64,000 nt of DNA, taken from positions 1 to 64,000 of the forward strand of contig JYOD01000105.1 in NCBI GenBank assembly GCA_000955785.1, given 5' to 3'. Numbering within the stretch: the first letter of the stretch is position 1; each line of letters starts with the position of its first letter. Shown here piece after piece: positions 44,060-53,062 of the stretch. The position numbers were made by a program, and so were the translations under genes. The stretch is from Burkholderiaceae bacterium 16 (GTDB lineage Bacteria > Pseudomonadota > Gammaproteobacteria > Burkholderiales > Burkholderiaceae). The notes under the pieces were generated by a model. It searched no databases. It saw only the letters and a list, made by a program, of their open reading frames with translations, and was not told the DNA's origin.

Positions 44060-46046
44060 GGCCAAGCGCCTCGATCGGCTGCAGGCGCGCGGCATTGCGC
44101 GCCGGCATATAGCCGAAGACCACGCCGATCAGCGACGAGCACACGAAAGCGCCAGCCACCGCGCTTGCGGAGAACACCATCTGCCACTGCGGCATCAGCA
44201 GTGCCAGCACCAGCCCGATCAGATAGGCCAGCAAGGTACCGATGGCACCGCCCAGCATGCAGACCAGCACGGCTTCGGTGAGGAACTGCAGCAGCACGTC
44301 GCGCTGGCGTGCGCCGACGGCCACGCGGATGCCGATCTCCCTGGTGCGCTCTGTCACGGAGACCAGCATGATGTTCATGACGCCGATGCCGCCAACCAGC
44401 AGCGAGATCACCGCCACCGCCGACAGGAACAGGGTGAGCGCGTGGCCGGTACGTTCCACGGTCTTGACGATGCTGTCCATGTTGTAGGTAAAGAAATCCT
44501 TCTTGCCGTGGCGCTGCGTCAGCACGCGCTCGATGCCGTGCTGCGCCGCCGCGCTGGGCTGGCCGTCGCGGATGCGCACGGAGACTTCGTCGAAATGCGC
44601 CCGGCCAAACAGGCGGCTGCCCGCCGTGGTGTAGGGCAGCCAGATGTTGAGGTTGCTGCCGTTGTCGTCGAACATGCTTTTCTTCTCGCGCGCGACGCCA
44701 ATGACCACGCAGGGCAGGCTGCCCACCAGCACGATCTTGCCCAGCACCGGCGTCACGTTGCCGAATAGCTTGCGGCGCGTCTTTTCGTCGATGACCACCA
44801 CTTGCGCGTGCTGCCGCACCTCGTCTGGCCGGAAGGGCGCGCCCTGCGTCATGCCAAGGCCGCGCACGCGGAAGAAGCTCGCGCCCACGCCGTGCACGGA
44901 GGCATTGACGTCGGTGTTGCGGTGCCGGAGCCGCTGTACCTTGCTGGTGATTGGCGTGGCGCTGTCCACGTAAGGCAGCGCGTGCAAGGCGTCGATATCG
45001 CTTTCCACCAGGGTGCGGATGCCGGCGGCGCGGTCGTCGCCAAAGTCGGCGCCCGGAAAGATCTCCAGCGTGTTGGCGCCGATGGCGCGGATATCGTTCA
45101 TGACATAGCGCTTGGCGCCTTCGCCGATCGCCACGATGGACACCACGGATGCGATGCCGATGATGATGCCCAGCATGGTCAGCGCGGTGCGCATGCGATG
45201 CGCCATCAGCGCGCCCCAGGCCATGGCGAACGCCTCGGTGAATCCATGCCACGCGCGTGCGCGCCGCGGCGGGGCGTCGCCGCCGCCATTGGCCACTGGC
45301 TCCGGGGCCGGCGATGGCGGGGCATTTCCCTGCCCGGCGGCCGGCGCGGGTGCCGGCCGGTTGGCGCGGTCGGCCACGATACGGCCGTCGGCGATCTCGA
45401 TGATGCGCCCGGCGTTGCGCGCGAGCCCCATGTCGTGCGTCACGATGATGACAGTGTGGCCGAGCGCATGCAGTTCGCGCAGGATCGCCAGGACTTCCTG
45501 CCCGCTGTGGCTGTCCAGCGCGCCGGTGGGCTCATCCGCCAGGATGACCTGGCCGCCGTTCATCAGCGCACGGGCGATGCTCACGCGCTGCTGCTGTCCG
45601 CCTGAGAGCTGGGCGGGGCGATGGCCGGCGCGGTCGCCAAGGCCGAGCCGGGCCAGCAGCCGGACCGCGCGGGCACGGCGCTCAGCGCGGTCGGTGGCGG
45701 CGTAGATGGCCGGCACTTCCACGTTGTCGGCAGCGGATAGCCGGGCCAGCAAGTGGTAGCGCTGGAAGATGAAGCCGAAGCGTTCCCGGCGCAGGCGCGC
45801 CAGCGCATCGTCGTCCAGCCTGGCGACATCCTGGCCGGCTACCAGGTAGCGCCCGGCGCTGGCCTGGTCCAGGCAGCCAAGGATATGCATCAGCGTGGAC
45901 TTGCCTGAGCCGGAGGCGCCGACGATGGCTACCATCTCGCCCGCGCAGATGGCCAGGCTGATCTGGCGCAGGACCGGAATGTCCTGGTCGCCGGCGCGGT
46001 AGCTGCGCTCCACGTGTTGCAGCAGCAGCAGGGGCGCCTGTGTCAT
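44052..46046 (-). CDS. macB: MacB-like ABC efflux ATPase/permease
   Basis: 664 residues, as expected for MacB. ATPase domain at 1-230: Walker A GASGSGKST (43-51), signature LSGGQQQRVSIARAL, Walker B VILADEPTGALD. A transmembrane helix follows near 275-295, then the large periplasmic MacB_PCD domain (about 300-530) and three C-terminal helices ending in GYMPARNAARLQPIEALGHE. MacB works with MacA and an outer-membrane channel to export macrolides, lipopeptides or enterotoxin-like substrates from the periplasm. Start overlaps the MacA stop by 4 bp. Confidence 0.92.
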   Translation of the reverse strand: MTQAPLLLLQHVERSYRAGDQDIPVLRQISLAICAGEMVAIVGASGSGKSTLMHILGCLDQASAGRYLVAGQDVARLDDDALARLRRERFGFIFQRYHLLARLSAADNVEVPAIYAATDRAERRARAVRLLARLGLGDRAGHRPAQLSGGQQQRVSIARALMNGGQVILADEPTGALDSHSGQEVLAILRELHALGHTVIIVTHDMGLARNAGRIIEIADGRIVADRANRPAPAPAAGQGNAPPSPAPEPVANGGGDAPPRRARAWHGFTEAFAMAWGALMAHRMRTALTMLGIIIGIASVVSIVAIGEGAKRYVMNDIRAIGANTLEIFPGADFGDDRAAGIRTLVESDIDALHALPYVDSATPITSKVQRLRHRNTDVNASVHGVGASFFRVRGLGMTQGAPFRPDEVRQHAQVVVIDEKTRRKLFGNVTPVLGKIVLVGSLPCVVIGVAREKKSMFDDNGSNLNIWLPYTTAGSRLFGRAHFDEVSVRIRDGQPSAAAQHGIERVLTQRHGKKDFFTYNMDSIVKTVERTGHALTLFLSAVAVISLLVGGIGVMNIMLVSVTERTREIGIRVAVGARQRDVLLQFLTEAVLVCMLGGAIGTLLAYLIGLVLALLMPQWQMVFSASAVAGAFVCSSLIGVVFGYMPARNAARLQPIEALGHE

Positions 46047-47176
46047 GGCTCCCCCTTGCCGGCCATGGCGCTGGCATCGCCCGTGATGACGCGATCGCCT
46101 TCGACCAGGCCGGAGAGCACCTGGGCGTGCGCGTTGTTGGCGAGGCCGGTGCGCACTTGCACGGTCTCCACGTGCTGGCCCGCGCGCAGCACCCGTACCG
46201 CAACCGTGCCGTCCTTGTCGCGCGTGCCCAGCGCCGCCAGCGGGACCAGCAGGGTGTTCCTGGCCTCGCCCAGCATGATCGCGACCTGGGCCGTCATGTC
46301 GATGCGCAGCTTGTGCTCCGGATTCGGCACGTCGAACAGCGCGTTGAAGAACACGGCGTTATTGATCTTCTCCGGCGAGGGCTGGATGGCCTGCAGCCGC
46401 GCATGATAGCGCCGGTCCGGCTCGCCCAGGATGGTGAAGTAGAGCGCCTGCCGGTCGCCGATGCGGATCACGTCGGCTTCGGACACCTGCGCCCTGACGG
46501 TCATGGCGCTCAGGTCCGCCAGTTTGAGGATGGTCGGCACCTGGTAGGACGCCACCACGGTCTGGCCCTCCAGCGTATTGAGCGCCACCACCTCGCCATC
46601 CATCGGCGCGACGATGCGGGTATAGCCAAGATCGATCCGCGCCGACTCGGCCTTAATGCCCAGTTGGGCGATGTCGGCATCCAGCGCGCTCAGTTCGGCC
46701 TGCAGTGCGCGCAGGTCGGCCTCGGCGATCTCAAGCTCCTGGTGCGACGCCGCCTCCTGCGCCTGCAGGCCGCGCTGGCGTTGCCAGTTCAGGCGGGCTT
46801 GCCGCAAGCGCGACAGCTTGGCCTCCCGCCGCGCCTTGCCGCTGGCCAGTGCCGCGTCGGCCTGGCGCTGGGCGTTCTCCAGCAGCACGGGATCGATCTG
46901 CGCCAGGAGCTGGCCGCGTGTGACCTTGTCCCCAAGCTTGACCTTCAGCGATTTCAGCTGGCCGTTGACCTGTGCGCCGACCTCGACCTGGCGCACGGGT
47001 TGCAGCACGCCATTGGCCAGCACGGAGACCTCCAGGTCGCCGCGGGTCACGAGCGCCGTGATGTACTCGGGCTGCGTGGCCGGCGTCAGGTGCCAGAAGG
47101 CCAGCGCGGCCAAGGCAGATAGCGCAGCCAGCGCGGCCATGATGGGGCGCCGGAGACGCCTTGGTTCTTTAGACAT
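46043..47176 (-). CDS. macA: MacA-like membrane-fusion protein
   Basis: 377 residues from ATG at 47176 (MSKEPRRLRRPIMAALAALS). N-terminal inner-membrane anchor about 13-31, barrel-sandwich lipoyl halves (LANGVLQPVRQVEVGAQVNG and RIVAPMDGEVVALNTLEGQT), an alpha-helical hairpin in between, and a beta-barrel/MP domain to the end. It is the periplasmic adaptor of the MacAB pump and first gene of the macA-macB-NodT operon. The last 4 bp overlap the macB start. The upstream region to 47503 should hold its promoter. Confidence 0.9.
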   Translation of the reverse strand: MSKEPRRLRRPIMAALAALSALAALAFWHLTPATQPEYITALVTRGDLEVSVLANGVLQPVRQVEVGAQVNGQLKSLKVKLGDKVTRGQLLAQIDPVLLENAQRQADAALASGKARREAKLSRLRQARLNWQRQRGLQAQEAASHQELEIAEADLRALQAELSALDADIAQLGIKAESARIDLGYTRIVAPMDGEVVALNTLEGQTVVASYQVPTILKLADLSAMTVRAQVSEADVIRIGDRQALYFTILGEPDRRYHARLQAIQPSPEKINNAVFFNALFDVPNPEHKLRIDMTAQVAIMLGEARNTLLVPLAALGTRDKDGTVAVRVLRAGQHVETVQVRTGLANNAHAQVLSGLVEGDRVITGDASAMAGKGEP

Positions 47177-47503
47177 CTGGTTGGAGTGCGTGATGGAATG
47201 GCAGGCCCGCATTCTCGATGCCAGACGCGGCGATGTCTGTGGGATTTCCATTTTTTACTGTATGAAAGTGTGCCAAGACGTGATTGTTTGTCTTTGCCCC
47301 TGCCAAGACCGGTAGCACGGGCGGGAAGGCGCGGCCAGTGCCTGCACACTTATGCACAAAACAGGAATATTTTCTAATCATTATTTATGGATTTATATGT
47401 ATCGTGACCGGTCATTTATTGGGAATCATGAATGCCTATGTCAATGAATAATGCGATGTGCGAAATCCGGATGACGGGCCGGGCGGGTGGCACTAAGGGA
47501 AAG
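47177..47503. other. Divergent promoter region, AT-rich
   Basis: 327 bp between macA (minus) and the PagL-like gene (plus). The part at about 47360-47415 is clearly richer in A+T than the surroundings and must contain promoter elements; I cannot assign -10/-35 boxes with confidence. No gene is seen. Confidence 0.45.
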
Positions 47504-48046
47504 ATGAAATGGCGCGGCGTTCTCTGCGTGGCTTTGTCCATGCTCGGCGTGCCGGAGATGGCAAATGCAGCGGATCCGCAGCCTCGGTTCTTGCCGGGCG
47601 CGGTCAGCATGCATCTGGGGCTTGGCGACGGCTACAAGCGCATCGCGCTGAATTGGGAAAGCTCGCCGTTATGGAGCCACCAGTTCAGCGGGCGCTGGGG
47701 CCGCCTGGACCTGACCGGCGAGCTTGGCGTGTCCTACTGGTGGGCGAACGGCGCCCGCACGCCCGCCAACGCCTGGCAAGCGAGCGCCATTCCGATGCTG
47801 CGCTGGTGGGTGAGCGAGCGGATCTACCTGGAGGCAGGGGTGGGCCTGACGGCATTCAGCGGCGCGAGCTTCGCCGGCAAGCAGATCAGTACGGCCTTCC
47901 AGTTCGGGGACCATGTCGGCCTGGGGTATCAGGTATCGCGAGCGGATCGCATCGGGTTCAGGTACTCGCATTTCTCCAACGCGGGCATTAAGCGGCCCAA
48001 TCCCGGGCTGGATGTCTTTCAACTGACCTACACGCGCAGTTTCTGA
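47504..48046 (+). CDS. pagL: PagL-family lipid A 3-O-deacylase
   Basis: 180 residues from ATG 47504 (MKWRGVLCVALSMLGVPEMA), chosen for AAGGGAAAG upstream and the signal peptide, cleaved after ANA (22); a longer frame to 47432 exists. The eight-stranded barrel signature is present. Catalytic His156 and Ser158 lie in FRYSHFSNAGIKRPNPG, the PagL motif; the third triad position carries Asp170 rather than Glu. It removes an acyl chain from lipid A in the outer membrane. It is convergent, 5 bp apart, with a sensor-kinase gene. Confidence 0.87.
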   Translation: MKWRGVLCVALSMLGVPEMANAADPQPRFLPGAVSMHLGLGDGYKRIALNWESSPLWSHQFSGRWGRLDLTGELGVSYWWANGARTPANAWQASAIPMLRWWVSERIYLEAGVGLTAFSGASFAGKQISTAFQFGDHVGLGYQVSRADRIGFRYSHFSNAGIKRPNPGLDVFQLTYTRSF

Positions 48047-48051
48047 GCGGG

Positions 48052-49389
48052 TCAGCCCGGTTGCGCAGCCGCTTGCGCTTCGGTGTCCGGCAAGGCGTAC
48101 AGGGCGGGCAGCGTGATCACGAACCGCGCGCCGCCCGCCTCGCCGCCGCCAAGCGACACCTGGCCGCCATGCGCCATCGCGATGCGCCGGACGATCGCCA
48201 GGTCCAGGCCAACGCGGCTGAGGTGCCTGTCGCCGCTGGCTTCGGTGCGATGGAAGGGCTCGAAGATGCACGCGCGCTCTTCGGGCGGTACGGCCGGGCC
48301 GTCGTCCTCGACCACGAGGGACAGGGTGCTGGAGGCATCGGTATGGGCCTCGATGACGACGGTGCCGCGCGCGTTGCGGATCGCATTGCGGCAAAGCTTG
48401 AGCAGCGCCCGCGCCACCAGGCGGGGGTCACAACGGTGGCGCGCATACGGGCGGCTGTTGCGCACATGCAGGACCAGCCCCCGGTCTGCCGCATCCCGGG
48501 CAACGACGGCGACAACACCGTCGATCATCTCCGCGCTGGTGACCAGCGTTGGCCTCACGGGCGTCGCGCCTTGCTCCAGCTGGCCGAGCGTGAGCAACTC
48601 TGTCACCAGTTCGTCCAGTTCCCGCACGTCCACGCGCAGCTTTTCGAGTCCCCGGGCGCGCCGCGCCGGGTCTTGCTTTCCGTCGCCGGACTGCAGCAGG
48701 GCAATGCCAAACTCCAGTCGCGTGATCGGCGTCTTCAGTTCATGCGAAATGCCATGGATCATCTCGCGCTGCTGCAGGACCGAGGCTTCGATGCGGGACG
48801 CCATGTCATCGAACTGGCGGGCCAGCTGATAGACGTTGGAGCGCCTGGACAAGCCGGCGCGTGTCGAGAGCTTGCCACTGCCGAATTGTCTTGCCGCCTC
48901 GCGCAAGGCATTGAGTTCGCGCCAGTGATAGAAGAGCCAGGCAATCACGGCGAGCAAGGTGGTGCTGGCGAGCAGTGCATACGCAATGAGCTCGATATTG
49001 GTGTAGTCCAGATTCCGGTTGCTCATATGCAGGATCTGGCCATCGCGCAAAGGCAGGTAGGCGTCGTCGCCGTCCGTGCCGAATACCAGCTTGCCATCGC
49101 GCAGGTCGCGCAGCCGCCGCTCGCCAAGATGGCCTGCCGCGTCCATGCCGATCAGGGCGAAGCCCTCGCTCGCATGGTCTTGCAGCCTGGTCAGCGCGGC
49201 CCGGCGCCGGTCGCCTTCGTACCGCTCCAGATAGAGGGAAAGCAGGTAGCTGTAGCTTTTTTCCCTCTCGCGTTCCGTCTCGCTGAGTTGCTGGTGGTAG
49301 GCCGGGATCAGCACGTGGTCGATCGCGGCGAGCCCGGCGGCTACGCCAAGGATCAGCACCAGGTAGAGCTTGAGCAGTGAGCGAACCAT
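48052..49389 (-). CDS. Sensor histidine kinase without adjacent response regulator
   Basis: 445 residues. TM1 at about 6-27, periplasmic sensor about 30-130, TM2 about 133-153, HAMP to about 205, H-box with phospho-acceptor His216 (HGISHELKTPITRLEF), then the HATPase domain with N-box LCRNAIRNARG, G1 VVEDDGPAVPPEERACIFEP and G2 RVGLDLAIVRRIAMAHGG. The G2 box has Asp where GLGLA-type kinases have Gly. Type is RstB/PmrB-like. No response-regulator gene is adjacent, which is unusual; flanking genes are the PagL homologue (convergent) and a MipA-family gene (divergent). Confidence 0.88.
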   Translation of the reverse strand: MVRSLLKLYLVLILGVAAGLAAIDHVLIPAYHQQLSETEREREKSYSYLLSLYLERYEGDRRRAALTRLQDHASEGFALIGMDAAGHLGERRLRDLRDGKLVFGTDGDDAYLPLRDGQILHMSNRNLDYTNIELIAYALLASTTLLAVIAWLFYHWRELNALREAARQFGSGKLSTRAGLSRRSNVYQLARQFDDMASRIEASVLQQREMIHGISHELKTPITRLEFGIALLQSGDGKQDPARRARGLEKLRVDVRELDELVTELLTLGQLEQGATPVRPTLVTSAEMIDGVVAVVARDAADRGLVLHVRNSRPYARHRCDPRLVARALLKLCRNAIRNARGTVVIEAHTDASSTLSLVVEDDGPAVPPEERACIFEPFHRTEASGDRHLSRVGLDLAIVRRIAMAHGGQVSLGGGEAGGARFVITLPALYALPDTEAQAAAQPG

Positions 49390-49583
49390 GGATTCATTGA
49401 CTCCTTCCTGCCAGGCAGGCTGGCGAAGATCCCCGCTGCGGATCGTGCCGGGCCGGCGCTGGCTATTGTGAACGGAATTGGGTACGTCGGAAGCGAGGCG
49501 AGGCTACGCGATCGCCGTCTTGGGCGATGCGATTCTAGCGGCGATCAAATTGCCAATTGGCGCCGAAATAAACTTCAGACAGA

Positions 49584-49611
49584 TCCGCACAATTCCGCAC
49601 ATATTCGCGTC
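49584..49611. promoter_or_regulatory. TCCGCACA direct repeats before the mipA-like gene
   Basis: TCCGCACA at 49584-49591 and 49594-49601 recur with a 10-bp period, and a degraded third unit follows at 49604. Direct repeats one helical turn apart are typical of OmpR/PmrA-type response regulators. The site lies between the orphan kinase and the MipA-family gene, so it could be the target of the missing partner. Confidence 0.45.
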
Positions 49612-49675
49612 ACTTTCAAACAGACACCGGTAGCCCCCCGTCCCTAAACTCTGGGGCTTGATCAAAGGGCCATGG

Positions 49676-50461
49676 GTGAAAAGAATGTTTGGGACATACG
49701 TAAGGACCGGCGCAATTCTAGCTAGCGGAATCAGTTGTGCCGGCGTGCATGCGGAGAACGTCTACACCGTGGGGTTGGTCGCTGGCGCGGCACCGCGATA
49801 CGAAGGCAGTAACGAATACCGGCCGGTGATCGGGCCGCTGTTCAGCGCTGATTTCGGCAACGGGTTTTTTGTCAATCCGCTACGCGGGGGGATTGGCTAC
49901 GGTCATAAGTTTTCCAACGGCATGTTCGCCTCTGTCGGCCTCGACTATGACGTGGGGCGTACCGACCGCAAGCGAGTCGATTTGCCCGGTTCAGACTACC
50001 TGAAAGGCATGGGCCGAATCCCCGGATCGTTCATGGGAGCGTTCCAGGTCGGCATGCCTATCTATGGCGACGCCACGCTCAGCATCACCCTCGATGCGCC
50101 GCTGACCAACAGGGATCGCGGGCTGAGCGGCCATATCGACATGGACGTGCCGGTGTACAAGGCCGGCCGGCATCTGGTAAGCATCAGTCCCAGCCTGCAT
50201 TACGGCTCGCGGCGCTATACGCAGACCTTCTTCGGCGTGACCGACGCGCAGGCTGCCAACAGCAGCTTCCGACCCTATTCCACCAAGGCGGGTTTCGACC
50301 GCGCCAGCCTGTCGCTGTCCTGGGGTTATGATATCTCTCGCGCCTGGTCGGTGCACACCATTGTCTCGGTGAGCCGCCTGCTGGGCGATAGCGCAAACAG
50401 CCCGATTGTGCAGTCCAAGCAGTCGTATGTCGGACTGACTTCACTCAATTACCGTTTCTAG
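49676..50461 (+). CDS. MipA/OmpV-family outer-membrane protein
   Basis: 261 residues from GTG 49676; ATG 49685 is an alternative with a signal peptide either way (TGAILASGISCAGVHA). The mature part starts ENVYTVGLVAGAAPRYEGSN, a MipA/OmpV signature, then alternating beta strands up to the terminal Phe (LTSLNYRF). Relatives scaffold murein hydrolase complexes or act in antigen/lipid-related envelope functions. It is followed 34 bp later by a polysaccharide-deacetylase and a glycosyltransferase gene, together forming a likely operon. Confidence 0.85.
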   Translation: MKRMFGTYVRTGAILASGISCAGVHAENVYTVGLVAGAAPRYEGSNEYRPVIGPLFSADFGNGFFVNPLRGGIGYGHKFSNGMFASVGLDYDVGRTDRKRVDLPGSDYLKGMGRIPGSFMGAFQVGMPIYGDATLSITLDAPLTNRDRGLSGHIDMDVPVYKAGRHLVSISPSLHYGSRRYTQTFFGVTDAQAANSSFRPYSTKAGFDRASLSLSWGYDISRAWSVHTIVSVSRLLGDSANSPIVQSKQSYVGLTSLNYRF

Positions 50462-50495
50462 CATCACATCCGGCTTTCATTTGCCGAGGGAAGAC

Positions 50496-51248
50496 ATGAC
50501 GCCGCGAATCCCCATCCTGATGTATCACCAGATCGATGCGCCGCCGCCTCGCGGCACGCCGATGCGCGGCCTCGTGGTGGCGTCGCGCGACTTTGCGTGG
50601 CAGATGCGCCTGCTCAAGCTGATGGGGTATCGCGGCCTGGCGTTGTGTGACCTGATGCCCTACCTGCGTGGCGAGAAGGCCGGCAAGGTGGTCGGCATCA
50701 CGCTGGACGACGGCTACCGGAACAACCTTGAGCATGCCCTGCCGGTGCTGCAGCGCCATGAATTTACCGCGACCTGCTATGCGGTCAGCAGCCTGGTCGG
50801 CAAGACCAATTCCTGGGATGCATCGATCGGCGTGCCGGAGAAGCCGCTGATGACGCTGGACGAACTACGTACCTGGACCCGGGCCGGCATGGAGGTCGGC
50901 GCGCATACGCGCACTCATGTGGACCTGACCCGGCTAGGCACCGTTGCCGCGCGCGACCAGATCGAAGGCTGCAAGCACGAGCTGGAGTCCACGCTGGGCG
51001 TGCCGGTGCGGCACTTCTGCTATCCCTTCGGCGAGTTTGACAAGCGCGTCGTGGGCCTGGTGCGCGGCGCCGGATACCAGAGTGCCGTTACCACGCAGCG
51101 CGGCCGCGCCGCCGTCGGTGGCAACCTGTTCGGCCTGCCGCGGGTGTTGGTTTCGCGCGCCTCGCATACCGGGCAGTTCTTGCTGAAGCTCGCCACCACT
51201 TATGAAGATCAACGCGGCAAGGAGGCGGTTCGCCATGAAGCAGCTTGA
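50496..51248 (+). CDS. Polysaccharide deacetylase (NodB-like)
   Basis: 250 residues from ATG 50496 (GAGGGAAG upstream). NodB homology: Asp71-Asp72 in GITLDDGYRNN, metal ligands His137 and His141 in VGAHTRTHVDL, RHFCYPFGEFD, and a GLPRVLV terminal motif. The family removes N- or O-acetyl groups from chitooligosaccharides, peptidoglycan or other polysaccharides. No export signal, so the substrate is likely cytoplasmic or lipid-linked. It overlaps the next glycosyltransferase gene by 14 bp. Confidence 0.9.
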   Translation: MTPRIPILMYHQIDAPPPRGTPMRGLVVASRDFAWQMRLLKLMGYRGLALCDLMPYLRGEKAGKVVGITLDDGYRNNLEHALPVLQRHEFTATCYAVSSLVGKTNSWDASIGVPEKPLMTLDELRTWTRAGMEVGAHTRTHVDLTRLGTVAARDQIEGCKHELESTLGVPVRHFCYPFGEFDKRVVGLVRGAGYQSAVTTQRGRAAVGGNLFGLPRVLVSRASHTGQFLLKLATTYEDQRGKEAVRHEAA

Positions 51249-52398
51249 GCCATATCCGGAGCCGGCCTCCGGCCAGTTGCGTGTGCTCTTGCTCAACTCG
51301 CTGCTCAACGGCGGTGGCGTCGATTCCCACACGCTTTCACTGTGCCGGGCGTTGCAGCTTCAGGACTGCGAAGTGACCCTGGTAGTGCCTTCCCGCGCCC
51401 GGTGGATCGTCGCCGCGCAGGACATGCCGGGCGTGCGCGTGATGGCACTGGGCGCGAAGCGCGTCGTCTGGCCACTGATCCTGACGCGGACGATCCGGGA
51501 GCAGCGGATCGATGTCATCCACGCCCACCATGGGCGCGACTATTGGGTAGCGATCCTGGCATGGATGCTGTCCGGCCGCAAAGCGGCGGTGGTGGTGACC
51601 CGCCACCTGATGACCCAGCTCAAGGAAAGGACGCGCCGCTACCTTGCCGCGTTTTCCAGCGTGATCGCGGTGTCGGACGCGGTGCAGGAGTCCCTGCGCC
51701 TGGTGGACCCGGATCGCACGCTGCGGCTCAGGCGCATCTATTGCGGCATCGATACCGAGCGCTTCCGCACTGTCGCCATGCGGCGCCAACGCGTCCGGCA
51801 GGCCCTTGGGCTGCCGCGGGATGCCTTGATCTATGCGTTGATCGGCGGGGCGCAGCAGCCGGACGGAAAAGGGCAGTGCTACTTCGTCAAGGCGGCGGGG
51901 CAGGTGCTGGCACGGCACCCGAACGCGCATTTCCTCTGTGTCGGCGAAGGCGACCTGATCCCGCAACTGCGCCGGGAGGCCGACGCCCTGGGCCTGGCGG
52001 GACGCATCCACTTCCTCCCCTTCGAGCAAGATGTGCCGTCGCTGATGCAGGCGATCGACGTCCTGGTGCATCCGCCCGTAGGCAGCGAAGCGCTGGGCCT
52101 GGTCATCCTGGAGGCATTGAGCTGCGGCAAGCCGGTGATTGCCACGGAACTGGACGGCATTCCCGAGACCTTCATCGACGGCGACCACGGGGTCCTGGTG
52201 CCGCCGCGCGACGCGGGTGCCCTGGCCGGCGCGATGTGCCAGCTCGCGGCGGACCCGATGCGCGCGGCGCGGATGGGGCGCCGCGGGCGCCGCTGGGTGG
52301 AGGCGAATTTCTCGCTCGGGTCGCTCGGACGAGAAACGGTGGAGTTATACCGGGACTGCTTGTCCGCGCCGCGGCGTGGAGAGCGGGGCGTCCATTAA
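51235..52398 (+). CDS. Glycosyltransferase, GT4 family
   Basis: 387 residues from ATG 51235 with AAGGAGG at 51219-51225, inside the 3' end of the deacetylase gene. N-terminal SLLNGGGVDSHTLSLCRAL (acceptor-side glycine loop) and C-terminal FLCVGEGDLIPQLRREADAL, then VLVHPPVGSEALGLVILEAL with the donor-nucleotide Glu pair (EALGLVILEA). These features are GT-B/GT4. Such enzymes retain anomeric configuration and transfer sugars to lipid carriers or glycans. The MipA-family, deacetylase and GT4 genes form one coupled operon. Confidence 0.9.
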   Translation: MKQLEPYPEPASGQLRVLLLNSLLNGGGVDSHTLSLCRALQLQDCEVTLVVPSRARWIVAAQDMPGVRVMALGAKRVVWPLILTRTIREQRIDVIHAHHGRDYWVAILAWMLSGRKAAVVVTRHLMTQLKERTRRYLAAFSSVIAVSDAVQESLRLVDPDRTLRLRRIYCGIDTERFRTVAMRRQRVRQALGLPRDALIYALIGGAQQPDGKGQCYFVKAAGQVLARHPNAHFLCVGEGDLIPQLRREADALGLAGRIHFLPFEQDVPSLMQAIDVLVHPPVGSEALGLVILEALSCGKPVIATELDGIPETFIDGDHGVLVPPRDAGALAGAMCQLAADPMRAARMGRRGRRWVEANFSLGSLGRETVELYRDCLSAPRRGERGVH

Positions 52399-52476
52399 GA
52401 AGGGCGGCGGCGATCCGCATCATGGCCGTTCCAGCGTGGTGCGTTCCGGCACCATATCGGGGCCACTCGTCTATAC

Positions 52477-52494
52477 TTGTCAGCATGCTAACAA
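52477..52494. promoter_or_regulatory. Operator dyad before the marR-like gene of the aromatic cluster
   Basis: TTGTCAGCATGCTAACAA, an 18-bp near-perfect dyad (8 of 9 base pairs). It lies just after TATACT (52472-52477) and 14 bp before the MarR start, a position that suits autorepression. Its core CAGCATGCT is shared with seven other sites at 56542-63267. Confidence 0.75.
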
Positions 52495-52507
52495 TTTGGT
52501 GAATGGA

Positions 52508-53038
52508 ATGTCCACCGCGAAACGTCAAACGGCGCACACCGCGCCCCCGGTCGAGGATCAAGCGCCGTCCGAAGAGGACCCGGCCAAGGAACTTCTCTGG
52601 GCACGGCCAGGCTTTCTCGTGCGCCGCCTGCACCAGATCCACGTGGCCATGTTTTTCGAGGAATGTAAGTCGGCGAGCATCACGCCGGTGCAGTACGCCA
52701 TCCTGACGGTACTATCGGTGCTGCCGGGGCTGGACCAGACTTCGCTGGGGCAGGAAGTGGGCTTCGACCGCACCACCACGGCCGATGTGGTGCGCAGGCT
52801 GGAAGAGCGCGGCCTGGTCGAGCGCAAGGACAATCCGGCCGACCGGCGCACGCGTCACGTGCACCTGACCAAGGAAGGCCAGGAGGTGGTGGCGTCGCTG
52901 CGCGCCGACATGGAGCGCGCGCAGGAGCGCATGCTGGCGCCGTTGCGCCCGGCGCAGCGCAAGGTGTTCATGGACCTGCTGGCGACGCTGGTGGAGGCCA
53001 ACAATGACTACAGCCGGACGGTGCTGCGCATCATGTAA
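52508..53038 (+). CDS. MarR-family transcriptional regulator of the aromatic cluster
   Basis: 176 residues from ATG 52508, the only start in frame after the operator. HTH: GLDQTSLGQEVGFDRTTTAD, then VRRLEERGLVERKDNPADRR, the wing. Dimerisation helices flank it. The N-terminal 25 residues are acidic and not conserved. It resembles HcaR/CouR/AntR-like repressors that respond to aromatic acids or their CoA thioesters. The palindromes in front of it and before four downstream transcripts (56542-63267) define its likely regulon. It is convergent with the dioxygenase operon. Confidence 0.88.
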   Translation: MSTAKRQTAHTAPPVEDQAPSEEDPAKELLWARPGFLVRRLHQIHVAMFFEECKSASITPVQYAILTVLSVLPGLDQTSLGQEVGFDRTTTADVVRRLEERGLVERKDNPADRRTRHVHLTKEGQEVVASLRADMERAQERMLAPLRPAQRKVFMDLLATLVEANNDYSRTVLRIM

Positions 53039-53062
53039 TGCGCTGCGCGCACCGTGCGCGGG

